Assembly: GCA_030035585.1 (NCBI GenBank)
Contig: CM057469.1
Span: forward strand, 60,715,501-60,779,500
Length of the DNA stretch: 64,000 bases
Source: Dugong dugon
Taxonomy: Eukaryota; Chordata; Mammalia; Sirenia; Dugongidae
Reading direction: 5' to 3'
Made by a program: the position numbers and the translations under genes. This document shows, piece by piece, positions 34,592 to 47,200 of this stretch; the first letter of the stretch is position 1, and each line of letters starts with the position of its first letter. Below the pieces are notes generated by a model. That model was not told the origin of the DNA. It was given only the letters and a program-made list of their open reading frames with translations, and did not search any database.

Positions 34592-36429
34592 CGTTTTAGA
34601 AAGTATATTTCAGAAAAAATATAGCTGGAGAAAGGATTTCTGATTGAATAAGAATTTGAATGACATAATTTCTATATAGTATTAGTTACCTTTTCTGCTT
34701 GAGCAGCTCAAAACTTACACTGTTTCACTTCACTGTGCTCACTTATCATGCATGCTCCTCCAGGAAAGAGTGTATTGCCATTGAGCATGCAAATAGACTT
34801 ATGGAGAAATTTTATGAAGACATTTTACAGTAGCTACATTGTTTATATGCTAGTATATTTGGTGTGTGGTCCTTGATGAAGCAACATTAGTTTTTACTGC
34901 ATAAGGTTTAACTTTTGTTCTCATACATAAAACTAGCTTGGGTGACCTGATTCTGCCATAGAACTGAGTCATGGCTAGATTTTAGAGGAAGAATGCACGG
35001 TTGTGAGAGTCACAGTTGACTGGCTCTGCTCCTTAGTGCACATGCTACTTCCCAATAGCTAACGAATTGTGTGCCAAAGGTTTCACATCAGAGTTAAACC
35101 AATGTCGTCACTGATCAAGGTTGCCTTATTCAAATACAAAAAATCCACTTCCCTCTGTAAGCTAATTGAGTCTTATTGTACTCTCTCACTTTGCTACCCT
35201 GGTTATTAATAGTTCCAAAGTCTGTAATAAATCTCAAACCCTGTAATCAGTGAGAAAAGTATGTTTTGGTTAGGTGAAATAACTTACAATTAGAGATAAA
35301 TAGATTGCATGCTGTTATACTTGGGATAACTATCAGTGATAAATGAACTGCCAATGCACGTATTTCTTTTGAGATTGATTCAGAGAAGAGATGAAAAATG
35401 TAAATAATTAGACAAAATTGCATAGAGTACCCACACAATGCATTTCCAATGAAAAATAATATGGAGTACAGCTTAACTTCAGAATAAAGGGTTAATCAAG
35501 TCTCCTTAAAGCAGACTGAATGTCAAAATAAGCAAAAAATGACAAGAATTGAAAGCAGCACTGGAATGAGCTTGTCCACAAATTTGTAAGATGAGAAGTA
35601 TATTTGTGTGTATGAGTGTACGTGTTGTTAAGAGTTGTGGAAGGCAAAGAAGGTTCTATGACCTCCCTACTTTTCTTTCTAAAAAGAAAATGTTCAGGAA
35701 GTTATAAAGGTTCTGCAGTAAAGAAATACATTGATAGAATGAACTAATAAAATACCCAGTTATAGGAAATACAATTTTTAGAGAATTGCTCAACTGAAAG
35801 ATAATGCACAGGCAAATACTTTAAAAAAATAAATAGAGCCAATCTTGAGGGTTAGTAATCATGCAGTTTTTCCATGAAGACTTTGAGTTGCTGATATGAA
35901 CAGGTCTGTATTTGGCATAAAGTAAATCGAGTAAGTACTAATACTAAAACTTGAAAGAAAATCACTTTTTCTTGTAGTCAAGTAAATGGCAGTCAATATT
36001 CTGCTTTCCTAGTAGTTGAGATTTTTTTTAAATCAATTTCTCTGTAATTACCAAAGAAATATCATGCAGAAGTAATTATATTCTGTTCTCACTTTTTGAA
36101 AAGTAGTACTTCTTCAAATAGTGCTTGGATATAGCTCTTGGCTCTGCACAAAATCAAAAAGGAATCTGGAGAAACTACAGAGGAAAGTATATCCTTCAGT
36201 ATAATATCATTTCAAAGTTATGTCACTAAGCATTTAACTGCTAGTTATAAAAAAGTTATATGCATCTCTTTGTGTGACTTCTACTATTTATCAGTAGCTC
36301 TATATAGAGGCCTATATTTAAAACATACATCATTTTCCTTTTATTGTCTAAGATCTTTACTCCTTTCTTTTGTTAATTATAACTCTTACCTTTTTCATAG
36401 TTTATTAGCAGACATAGATGAAGTTATTG
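34592..36429. other. Unassigned AT-rich block
   Basis: No recognised repeat, RNA gene or exon in ~1.8 kb. A 140-codon frame at 36138-36560 is leucine- and tyrosine-rich, overlaps the MIR that follows, and shows no domain. Confidence 0.5.
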
Positions 36430-36665
36430 TACTGAGTAACATTTACTGGGCATTTACCATATGCCGGGCACTGTTTGAAGGACTTTACTTGAACAAACTT
36501 ATTCAATCTGCACAACAAATCTTGGAGGCAAGGATTTTATCATCTCAAGTTTACAGATAAGACGAAAATAAGGCACAGAGAGGTTAAGTCATGCTCTTGG
36601 TTGCAGAATAGGCAAGGGGCAGAGCAAGGCTTTGAAGTCAGCAGTGGAGCCCAACACTAGAATGC
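36430..36665 (-). mobile_element. MIR SINE, reversed
   Basis: 'gagtaacatttactgggcat', 'accatatgccgggcactgtt', 'gtttacagataagacgaaaa', 'aggcacagagaggttaagtc' and 'ggcaaggggcagagcaaggc' are near-textbook reversed MIR landmarks. Confidence 0.88.
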
Positions 36666-36846
36666 AATGCCATATTTACTCTGTTAAAAAATACCCACCA
36701 AAACAAAGGAAGAAGAATGTTTCTTAGAAACAGCCTTTCAGGCAAATTCACCAGAGGCTTACAAAATGTGATACTATTTATCATAAAAAAGTAAAAATTA
36801 CTACAAAGAAAGAATGTTTTAGGCAGTTTGGTAAGGAAAAAAAAAG

Positions 36847-37050
36847 ACATCCCTGTGGCACAATGGTTAAGTGCACCCTGTTAACCAAAAAGTTGGTGGT
36901 TTGAACCCACCCAGTGGCTCCATGGGAGAAAGACCTGGCAATCTGTTCCCTTAAAGATTACAGCCTAGAAAACCCTATGGGGCAGTTCTACTGTGTCACA
37001 TGGGGTTACTATGAGTCAGAATCAACTGGATGGCACTTAACAAAAACATA
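36847..37050 (+). mobile_element. AfroSINE, extra-middle form
   Basis: 'ccctgtggcacaatggttaa', 'ttggtggtttgaacccaccc', 'taaagattacagcctagaaa', 'agttctactgtgtcacatgg' and the RTE-like end 'actggatggcacttaaca'. Confidence 0.9.
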
Positions 37051-38579
37051 AATAACAAATGTCAGTCCGTGTACAATATACTAAGACACTGCCAAAACCT
37101 CACTAAAAAAGTATTGTTTTAAAACATAATACATCAAGTACTTAACACATAGAGGGTTTTTGTTCCTTGATATAATGGCTACAGGGTAGCTGGAGGATGA
37201 TTTTATTACAGGCATGCTTTTGTTTTGTAATGATAACAAAATTATTTGTTTTCATATAATGGCATGTAATCATTTTTAAACAAAAATGTCCTATGTTTCA
37301 TACTGTGTTTAAAAATTTTTTATGCAGCCTTTTAGAACTACAGTGTTTTACAAATATTAGTGTACCAAGTGTGAGAGCACCTCTCTGTGGTGGAAAGTTA
37401 TTACTATTTTTCAAAGAGAAAAAACTGATGTGTTCTAGTTATCATGGAATTGTTCAGGAGCTAACATTTTTTAATTATTTTCGAGCATTTGCTTTTCTCC
37501 TGACTCCTACATTTCCCTCATGTTTCTATTAATTATTACTAGGAAAGAAAGATAAGCAAAGCCCTCAATTAATATTCACGGTATTATGCTACTCTTTACT
37601 TTCAGAGAAGAAGTTATGATAAAATTCTGAATTCTGTGGAGAATCAAGTATAAACTAATGACATTATAATTCTTTCTTGTATATGTCTAAGACAAAATGT
37701 ATTACTATTTATATCCTGGATACAAAGACAATATTTCAGTCTGGGCTCAACCACCAAAGAAGCAGAACCACTAAAAAATTTTATGTACATATAGATACAG
37801 GAATTTGACCTTAAGCAACTGTGGCAGTTTGTTAAGCAATCTCTGTAAAACGGTTGCTTTGTGTCTGATGCTGAGCTTGAACTCTACAAGGTAGTCAGTA
37901 GGGAAGAGAAGATGGCTATAAAGTCGAGTAAGAACAATCAGGATCTCGTACACACAAGCTGCAGTCCACAGGAGCGTACTGAAACGTGTGTCATTTACTG
38001 TTGACTTCGGTGGTGTGATTGTTCTGCAGAAGCCAACCGCCTTTGTCATGGAGCTGAATAGCCACACCTGACTCTAGAGTCTAAGACGCTAAAGGAGCAT
38101 TCAGTGGAAGGTGGGGAAGCTGCAGATGGGGCCACTGCTTCACACCAGTGAGATGAGCCAGCAGACGGGAAAACGTGTGTGCACTATAAAATGTCTGCTG
38201 CTGCTTTTCTGCTACCCAAATCTCCCATTAGAAACTGTGTGGTTCTCCACATTAACCCTTTTGTGACCCAATTATTGTTTCCTTTTAATTTTTTTGTTGA
38301 TACTATGTGTTTTCAGTAATGGAGGGTATGCTGAATCACTGGGTGTGTCTGAATTTTTGGTAGATGATATGTTTTTAGTTTTATTCCTCATTCCATAAAT
38401 TGTATACCCTAGAGTCCAGAGGTACATAAGTGCTCCCCTTATGAACACACATTCTACCCCTGGAGTCCAGAGGTATGTATGTGTACCAATTTAAAAAAAT
38501 TTCAAATTGATATTTTTCCTACCAAAATTTCAATGATTCAGCACTACATCATACAATACCCTGTAAAAATAGTAACTTG
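37051..38579. other. Unassigned; contains two unclassified repeat-like patches
   Basis: Bases 37736-38190 start like some mammalian LTR ends ('ccaccaaagaagcagaacca', 'gatacaggaatttgacctta') and are GC-richer than average. Bases 38252-38480 start with TTAACCCTTTTGTGACCC and hold two copies of GAGTCCAGAGGTA 51 bp apart (38412 and 38463). Neither could be assigned firmly. The rest looks unique. Confidence 0.4.
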
Positions 38580-39377
38580 TGTGTTGTAGGGGAAAAACAT
38601 CACAAAGTTTAGTAAAGTAAAAAGAAAGTTTTATTTGGCATATATTCAAAAGGACAAAAGTGGGAAGCAGACAAGCATGCTGCCAGAGCTAGAATGGCTG
38701 CCTGAATCCAAGGAAGGTTACATATATATATATATATATATCAACATCACAAAATGGGTAGAATCATTGAAAGCGTCGCTTTTTCACTGATTGGCTAGAA
38801 ATTGTAATCTTACATTTTGAATCATCTTTCTTAACAATCGTTGGTACGGGTTTCAGTTACGAAAGTCAGGAGGGTCTTCATTGGTCCAACAAATTCCTAT
38901 CCGCTAAATGTTAATAGAAAATGACAAAAGGGTGAGAAGTCCTTTGGGTTAGGTTTTATTGCCCTTTTGTGAAAACTTCCTTAAAATAATTTCTGAGACT
39001 GTCCCATCCGTTGTCTTATCTCAGGGCCCAGCTGATGTGTCTTTGTGAGTCTGTGAGGGCTCAGCTCCTGCTGGGTCACATCCTGCATGCTCAAGGAGAG
39101 GGAGTAATAACTCCAATATTATTTCCTAAATCATGTGGCATATGCCTGTTTTTTTCCATTTCAAACTGTTATTTAGGGCCCTGCCTGCCAGCAGCACATA
39201 CTGTCAGTGGGGCAGTAACTCCCCAAAGAACCCCAAAGTTACAAAAAGTAAGTCGTAGTTATATTATACTGCCATTCCCGAAAGGATTTAACAAGAAATA
39301 GAAAAGAAAATTTTGGAAAATGTAGTTTAGTCTGGACAAGTTGATGCATCACAAAACTACCAGTTTACTCCATGTCA
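38580..39377 (-). mobile_element. Probable class-I-like solo LTR fossil
   Basis: A 798-bp block with TG...CA ends and a 5-bp direct repeat ACTTG on both sides (38575-38579 and 39378-39382). Read on the minus strand it shows, in order, a CCAAT-like motif in 'agccaatcag' (about 38792-38801), an AT run that could serve as TATA region (38720-38741) and an AATAAA signal near 38630. That is LTR promoter and polyadenylation architecture. No internal region is attached. It appears complete at its ends. The family is not named. Confidence 0.6.
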
Positions 39378-39708
39378 ACTTGGCACTCCTACACATCTTC
39401 TCAGACTAATTAACTAATCTCCAAATAGCAATAATAAAATCATGATTCTCCTTAACACGATATAACTATCCCAGACACAACTGAAAGCACATTAACCCTT
39501 TCCCAAGAAAGGATACAAATTCCCTTTTTTGTATTTGGGTGATATTCATTCTTTTCCTAGCTGATTCACATTCCATCTTTGATATCCCATAATTTAAATA
39601 CTGAGATAAAAAGTTAATTGTTATTAATATACCTTATTTAAGATGATTAGAGAATGAGAGGGGAAAGAAAAATAAAAATGTAAAAAGTTATTTATATATG
39701 TTATATGT
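39378..39708. other. Unassigned AT-rich sequence
   Basis: No recognised feature. Confidence 0.45.
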
Positions 39709-40713
39709 TGTTAGTGCTATCGAGTCAGTTCCAATTCATAGTGACCCCATGACAACAAAAGGAAACATCGTCTGGTCCTATGCCATCCTCACAAGCATTG
39801 CTATATTTGAGCCCATTGTTGCAGCCTCTGTGTCAATCCATCTTATTGAGGGTCTTCCTCTTTTTCGCTGACCCTCTACTGGAGAAGATGTGCTTCTACA
39901 GGGACTGGTCCTTCCTGATGACATGTCCAAAGTATGTGAGACAAAGTCTCACTATCCTCACTTCTAAAGAGCATTCTGGCTGTACTTGTTCCAATACAGA
40001 TTTGTTCTTTCCTCTAGCAGTCCAGAGTATATTCAATATTCTTCACCAACACCATAATTCAAATACATCAATTCTTCTTCGGTCTTCCTTATTCATTGTT
40101 CTGCTTTTGTATGCATATGAGGCCATTGAAAGTACCATGCCTTGTATCAGTCTCAACTTAGTCATCAAAGTGGTATCTTTGCTTTTTAACACTTTAAAGA
40201 AGTCTTTTGCAGCATATTTTCCCAGGGAAATACATCGTTTAATTTCTTGACTGCTGGTTCCATAGTGTGGATCCAAGCAAAATGAAATCTTGGCAACTTC
40301 AGTATTTTCTCTGTTTATCATAATGTTGCTTATTGGTCCAGTTGTGGGGACTTGTTTTCTTTATGTTGAGGTGTAATTCATACTGAGGGCTGTAGTCTTT
40401 GATCTTCATCAGTAAGTGCTTCAGGTCCTCTTCACTTTTGGCAAGCAAAGTGGTGTCATCTGTATATCGCAGGTTGTTAATGAGTCTTCCTTCAATCCCG
40501 TTGCCCCATTCTTCTTCATATAGTTCAGCTTCTTGATTATTTGCTCAGCATACAGATTGAATGCAAGGCATAGAAATTTCCAGAACACTTAATTGTATTC
40601 ATGCATAACCTGTACATAGACCAAGAAGCAGTCATTTGCACTAAAAAAAGAGCTACTGCATGGTTTTCAAATATAAAAGGTGTGTGTCAGGGTTGTATCC
40701 TTTCACCATATAT
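39709..40713 (-). mobile_element. RTE LINE 3' end with inverted 5' segment
   Basis: 39709-40564 is the RTE 3' part on the minus strand ('gagcccattgttgcagcctc', 'ctgtacttgttccaatacag', 'cagcttcttgattatttgct'). At 40571-40713 RTE text continues but on the plus strand ('ccagaacacttaattgtatt', 'gtcagggttgtatcctttca'). In the element these two segments are adjacent: the plus segment ends just before 'ttcaatctgtatgctgagc', where the minus segment begins. This is the pattern left by twin priming. Frames are broken and 5' sequence upstream of the RT palm is absent. Confidence 0.9.
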
Positions 40714-40799
40714 CGTATATATTATATATATAATAAATGCTGTTTATTATATATGAAATATGCTATAATTATATAAAATATACATTATATTATTTATTA

Positions 40800-41008
40800 G
40801 GAGTCCTTGGGTGGTGCAAATAGCTAAGTGCTCAACTTTTAGGCAAAGGTTTGGTGGTTCACACCCACCTACAGATGCCTCTGAAGACAGGCTTGTCAGT
40901 CTGCTTCAGAAAGGTCACAGCTTTAAAAACTGTATGGAGCAGTTGTGCTCTGCACACATGCAGTTGCCCTGAGTCAGAATCGACTTGATGGCAACTATCA
41001 ACAACACC
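40800..41008 (+). mobile_element. AfroSINE, long form
   Basis: 'ggagtccttgggtggtgcaa', 'ggtttggtggttcacaccca', 'gcagttgtgctctgcacaca' and 'gacttgatggcaactatcaa'. Similar AT-rich flanks at 40787-40799 and 41009-41021 probably mark the target duplication. Confidence 0.9.
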
Positions 41009-41125
41009 ATATTATTTTTTATTATTAACATTTATTCTTATCAAAATAATGAAGAAGCACTGGTAACTATTACAGTCTTTGTTTTTCAACTGGCTACATG
41101 GTCAGAGTTGGTATTTATAACTACG

Positions 41126-43560
41126 TCCTTTCACTACCCATTCTGTTAACTCTTTGCGCTAAGCAAGCACCTCAGCTAGTCTTAGCTTCTTATCTGGTGG
41201 TGGCCCAAACATCTATTCCTGAAATATTTCGACCATTAGCAGTCCAGCCTGAATTGGGTTGTGATAGTTTTTCATTGACTTTAGTCACAGATCATATGAG
41301 AACTCAGGGGACTCCTAGAGAGTCTTCTGCATTCCAGACATGATCCTCCTTGCCTACACTGTGCAGTAACAACCCAATTTTACCTTGATAATCAGAAAGC
41401 AAGCACAGGAATTTTATTATTTGTCTGATAACTGAAGATCCCAAACTGGTTATATAGAAGTCTCAATTCAGTTCCGTGCAAACATTTTTTTGTGTTCCCT
41501 ATCTGCAATTATAAATGTGGGGATAGGAAGCAAATATTTTTCTAGTGGGTCACTTGGAGTAATAGAGAGAGGAGCCATTCCTATTTCCTTTCCTTGAGTC
41601 CTGGACCCATGAATTCTGACTGTGGTAGATACAACACCATATATGGATAATGAGCATATAGCACATTCTGTAGGACATTACCTCTGCCTCACAATGTGTT
41701 TCCAACTAGCTGATGCCATAGCTGAGTCTTTAAAAGGCCAGTCCACCATTCTACGAGGCCCTTCTAAAGGGAAAATCATAGTAAAACCAGTTAATTCCGT
41801 GATCCTGAACCAATTGCCATACTTTATATGCTGAGAAATATGTTACCTGGTCAAAATTGATGCTGTAGAGAATAGCAAGATGTTAGATAAGGCATCCCTT
41901 ATGTGCAGAGATGGTAGTTTGGTAGCTTTGTTAGAAGAATGGCAGGAAGAGAAGAAGATTCACATCCAGAGTAAGTGTCTATTCCAATAAGAACAAAATA
42001 CTGCTGCTTCTTTGATGAAAACAGTTCAATTTAGTCAATCTGTCACCAAGCAGCTGTCTGATCCCCTTGGAAAATGGTGCCATATTTGGAACTCAGTATT
42101 TGACTCTACTACTGGAAAATTGGGCATCCAGTAGTGGCTGTAGCCAGGTTAGAATGGATGAGTTGAGGTCTGTGTTGATGTCATTTTTAGGTACCACCAA
42201 GTCAGTTCTGACTTATAGCAACCCCATATACAATAGAATGAAACACTGCCCAGTCCTGCCATCCCCACAATCATTGCTATATTTGAGCCCATTGTTGCGG
42301 CCACTGTGTCAGTCTATCTCACTGAGGGTCTTCCTTTTTTTTGCTGCCCCTCTGCTTTACCAAGCATGATGTCCTTCTCCATGATGTCCTGATCCCTCCT
42401 AATAACATGTCCAATGTACATGAGATGAAGTCTCACCATCCTCGCTTTTTTTCAGGTGCACCTTAGTCTTCAGAGTAACATCTTTGCTTTTTAACACTTT
42501 AAAGGGATCTTTTGCAGCAGATTTGCCCGATGCAATCCATCATTTGATTTTTTGACTGCTGCTTCCATGGGCATTGATTGTGGATCCAAGAAAAAAATTG
42601 TGAAAAACCTTGTGAACCATGTTGATAAGTCCATGCATAAGTTTCATCCTTGTCACTATATTCACTTTGGTCATAAGCCCATTCATCAAAGGCAGGAGTG
42701 ACCAGAGAAAGAGGCTGGCAAATGCCCACAGATCAGTTCATCCAATTCATCTGATTATTAAAATTCTCTTCTGTTGAGGAGGTGTTTCTTACCCTTTAGT
42801 GAGCCTTCATAGGGAGTATAAATATCTTCACACGCTGTGTCTATTTGGAGCAATCTCTCCACATATCTCTTCTCACCAATTTCCCAATCATATCCTTCCA
42901 AGTTCTTGACCATCCAGCCAAATCGCTGGCCTCACCTTATGTATCAATATAGACTTATACCTCTGGCCAGTTTTCCTTCCTGGTGAAATGAACAACCAGG
43001 TGCACTGCTCAAAGTTTCACCCACTGGGAAGAGTTCCCTTTATCACTGTCCACCAGGGCTATCTTAGAGTGAGGTACTCCAGCTGCTCACTTTCACGAGG
43101 TAACTGAATATTGTGCAGAAACGTCTATAACCCAGGCCTGAGATTTTTCTCCCTCAGTCAGCTGGCTGTAGGGAATTCCCAATGAGGTAGGTCATAGACC
43201 TAGGATGGAAGACAGAGGGTAACGTAGCAGAAAGAGTGTCCATGGGCACTTGAGCCACTTCCTCATGCTACTTGTGCCTTCAGGGTCTGATCACCCATCT
43301 CATATATACCACTTCCATTTGATAACAGGGTGCTATTGTGCATGCCTAACTTTATAGCTTGCTGCGTGGACAAAACCCAGTTTGTGATGGGCAGCTCAAA
43401 TGATTGTATGATCAAATTTTTAGTCTCTTCTAAACCCCAGTAGCAAACCGAAAGTTATTTCTGAAAAGGAGAGTAGTTACCTACATGAGATGGCATAACT
43501 TTCCTCCAAAATCCTAATGGTCTTTACTATGATTCACCCACAGTCGCCCGCCAAAGGCTT
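41126..43560 (-). mobile_element. ERV-L / MaLR-type pol fossil, interrupted by RTE
   Basis: On the minus strand the block holds, in order, an RNase H-like region (about 43430-42740), the integrase zinc-binding region (about 42730-42600), the integrase core (about 42170-41600) and the region after it (about 41600-41130). It resembles the internal sequence of ERV-L and MaLR elements. It is a broken fossil with numerous disruptions, and no flanking LTR pair was identified. An RTE fragment is inserted near the zinc-binding/core junction. It is probably old. Confidence 0.75.
42184..42592 (-). mobile_element. RTE LINE fragment inserted in ERV pol fossil
   Basis: 'gcaaccccatatacaataga', 'gagcccattgttgcggccac', 'accaagcatgatgtccttct' and 'gacatgtc'-like text are the reversed RTE 3' end. 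About 200 bases expected between 'caccatcctcgc' and 'ggtgcaccttagtc' (near 42450) are missing, so the copy has an internal deletion. Boundaries are approximate. Confidence 0.85.
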
Positions 43561-44780
43561 CAAACAGCACCTTTATCTGCCACTAACACTCTTGTGGTAA
43601 ATGTGGTAATGTGTATCTGCAATTTTATTTATCTTGTAATGTCTTTGGTTAAAAATCTTGGCAAATATTGACGCAGTAAGTTCATTCATTTTAGTAAATT
43701 CAATTCATGTTGATTTCTAGACGTGAAATGTTAAGCTAGAACAATAAAAAGGTGAAAATGAGAATTGACAAAATGTGTTGCTGTATTGGTAAATATAAAT
43801 GATGGGTGAGACTGAGAGGAATTTTGATGACTCAGCCTATAGGAGAGAAAGCTAAAGAAAACTATGTCTTGGAAGAGGATGTAGAAATTTCTAATCCAGC
43901 CAAAAAATTAAAAAAGAAAGGAAAGAAAAAAATAGAGATTCTCAGTACTGGAAGTGTACTATGTAGAATCAAAAAGCAGAGGGGGTAGAAAGTGTTCAAA
44001 TACCCTTTAGTTTCATTTTTATAACTCTAGTTTGTAATCCAGAAATCATAAATGTTTATATTCATTATTACTGATATTTAATAATAAGGTGAAACTTGAA
44101 TTTTTAGTAAACAAATGATTTCTACTATAGAAGAAGACGAACTCTGTTCCATTTTCTTTTTGCCTACATCTGTTTCTAACTTGGATAATGCATTTGGCTT
44201 CCCTCTATGCTACATGCACACAAATTAAACAGAAGGTTTGTTCAACATGTTGTTTATTCAAGTTAACACCTTGTTAAGATACAGTAAATTCACTAATTTA
44301 TTTGCTATATTTAAGACTAATACCTGATTGTACCACAGGTTTTATTCCATGTTTTCCAAAGAGGTGCTGATGCAAACCTCTAAAGCTACCAGTGTAACTG
44401 TTAAGAACTACTTCTCCTTTTGTTAAAGTGCCAGTTCCCATTTCTCCCTGCTGTGACTTTTACTTCTATTCACATGGAGACTGCATAGAGTCTTATGCTT
44501 CAGGAAACCCTTCTTAGTAATTCATATTGGTGAGAGGCTCCTTGTAGGAGTACAGACGATTAACTGCAAGCTCTCCTGCTGTTCTCAGTCAGTAACCAGC
44601 TCTGTTTCTGGTTCAACAGATGTTTCTCTTTTAGATCTTTAAGAACTATAATTGAGTGGAAAATAGTGTGTTTTACTTAGTTCAATTAACTATTTGCATT
44701 CATTTGCTAAAAAACTTATAATTTAAAATCCACATAATATGTGCTTTTGAATAACTGAAGGAACTACGAAGACTCCTACC
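43561..44780. other. Unassigned sequence
   Basis: No recognised repeat or exon. A lysine-rich 60-codon frame at 43806-43988 is compositional only. Confidence 0.5.
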
Positions 44781-45313
44781 AATTGTCAGTCAGTTTGTTG
44801 TACTGTGGTGGCATGCACGTTGTGACGCTGGAAGCTATGCCACCGGTATTTCAAATACCAGCATGGTCATCTATGGTGGACAGGTTTCAGCAGAGGTTCC
44901 AGACTAAGGCAGACTAGGAGGGACTTGGCGATCTATTTCTGAAAAAATTGGCCAGTGAAAAACTTATGCCTAACAGCGGAACTTTGTCTGAGACGGTGTT
45001 AGAAAATGAGTCCCTCAGATTGGAAGGCATTCAAAATACTACTGCGGAACAGCTACCTCTGCAAAATAGAGTCAATCTTAATGATGAAGATGGCGTCAAG
45101 CTTTCGTGACCTTCATTTGCTTATGTGGCACGACTCAAAATGAGAGGAAACAGCTGCAAACATCCATTAATAATTGGAACACAGACTGTATGAAGTATGA
45201 ATCTAGAAAAATTAGAAGTTACCAAAAATGAAAGGGAACAAATAAAGATTGATATCCTACACATTAGTTAGCAGAAATGGATTGGTAGTAGCCATTTTGA
45301 ATTAGACAATTAT

Positions 45314-45744
45314 ATGGTCTACTATGCCAGGAATGACAAATTAAAGAGGAATGGCATCACGTTCATCATCAAAAAAAAGAAAAAAAGAAGTTTTTCAAGA
45401 TCTATCCTGAAGTACAACACTGTCAGTTATAGGACAATACCCATATGTCTACAAGGACCAGTTAAAATGACTATTATTCAAATTTACACACCAAACACTA
45501 AGGCCAAAGATGAAGAAATTGAAGATGTTTACCAACTTTGCAGTCTGAAATTGATCAAACAGGCAATCAAGATGCATTGATAATTACTGGTGATTGGAAT
45601 GTGAAAACTGGAAACAAAGAAGATGGATCAGTAGTTGGAAATTATGGCCTTGGTGATAGAAACAATGCCAGAAATTGTGTGATAGAATGTTGCAAGACCA
45701 ACTTATTCATTGCAAATAACTTTTTTCAACAGCGTAAATGGTGA
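45314..45744 (+). pseudogene. RTE endonuclease pieces
   Basis: Two overlapping frames, 45314-45580 and 45538-45744. The first shows KMTIIQIYTPNTKAKDEEIEDVYQL, the second IITGDWNVKTGNKEDGSVVGNYG. GDWN is the APE-endonuclease metal/DNA-contact motif. The frame changes around 45540, so no single product spans the domain. Confidence 0.85.
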
Positions 45745-45884
45745 GTACACATGTGAACCTCTCCAGATGGAATATACAGGAATCAAATTGACTACACCTT
45801 TGGAAAGAGATGATGAAGAAGCTCAATATCATTAGTCAGAACAAGGTTAGAGACCAACAGTAAAACAAACCATCAATTGCTCAT

Positions 45885-46554
45885 ATGCAAGTTGGAGCTG
45901 AAAAAATTAAAACAAGTCCATGGGAGCCAAACTACGAACTTGAGTATATCCCACCTGAGTTTAGAGGCCGTAACAAGGATAGATTTGACGCATTGAACAC
46001 TAATGACCAACGACTAGACCAGCTGTGGGATGACATCAAGGACATCACACATGAAGAAAGAAAAAAGTCATTAGAAAGACAGGAAATCAAGAAAAGACTA
46101 AAATGGATGTCAAAAGAGACTCTGAAACTTGCTCTTGAACATACAGTAGCTAAAGTAAACAAGAGAAATGATGAAGTAAAAGAGCTGTACAGAAGATTTC
46201 AAAGAACAGCACAAGAAGTCAAAGTAGTATAACGAAATGTGCAAAGACCTAGAGTTAGGAAACCAAAAAGAAAGGACACATGCAGCATTTCCTAAACTGA
46301 GAGAATGGAAGAAAAAATTCAAGCCTAGAGTTGCAATTTTGAAGGATTCTATGGGTAAGATATTCAACAATCAGGAAGCATCAAGGGACGATGAAAGAAA
46401 TACACAGAGCACTGTAGAAAAAGAGTTAATTGATGTTCAACCATTTCAGGAGGTAGCATACGATCAAGAACCAGTGGTACTGAAGGAAGAAGTCCAAGCT
46501 TCACTGAAGGCATTGGTGAAAAACAAGCTCCAGGAACTCACAAATACCAATTGA
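45885..46554 (+). pseudogene. RTE linker and RT N-terminal pieces
   Basis: 45885-46232 holds KIKTSPWEPNYELEYIPPEFRG and NKDRFDALNTNDQRLDQLWDD. The following piece at 46237-46554 holds LREWKKKFKPRVAILKDSMGKI and VDVQPFQEVAYDQEP-like text ahead of the RT fingers (KALVKNK). Same order as in the copy at 13705-14464. A stop separates the two pieces. Confidence 0.85.
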
Positions 46555-47200
46555 GATGTTTCAACAAACCGATATCACTGGAAGTGCTCGTTCATCTATG
46601 CCAAGAAATTTGGAAGACAGCTACCTAGCCAACTTACAAAGAGATCCATACTCTTGCCCATTTCAAAGAAAAGTGATCAAACAGAATGTGTAAATTATTG
46701 AACAATGTCATCAATATCATGTGCAAGTAAAATTTTGCTGAAGATAATACAAAAGTCATTGCAGGGAACTGCCAGAAATTCAGGACAGATTCAGAAGAGG
46801 AAGTGAAACCAGGGATATCATCGCTGATGTCAGATGGATCTTGGCTGAAAGCAGAGAATACCAAAATGATGTTTACCTGTGTTTTATTCACTATGCAAAG
46901 GCATTCAACTGTGTGGATCATAACAAATTACGGATAATATTGCAAGGAATGGGAATTCCGGAACACTTAATCGTGCTCATGAGGAACCTGCACATAGACC
47001 AAGAGACAGTCGTTTAGACAGAACGAGCAGATACTGCATGGTTTAAAATCAGGAGAGTGTCATTGCTTATCCTTTCACCATACTTATTCAATCTGTATGG
47101 TTAGCAAATAATCTGAGAAGGTGAACTATATGAAGAAGAACATGACATCAGGATTGGAGGAAGACTTACTAAGAACCTGTGATATACAGATGACACAACC

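Noticed and set aside
36138-36560. 140-codon frame
   Set aside because: It runs into a reversed MIR and has random composition, with no splice or promoter context.
37736-38190. Possible LTR
   Set aside because: The start resembles some mammalian LTR ends, but I could find no boundaries or flanking repeat, so it is left unassigned.
43806-43988. Lysine-rich 60-codon frame with a nuclear-signal-like run
   Set aside because: A-rich DNA gives lysine runs by chance. It is short and lacks any supporting context.
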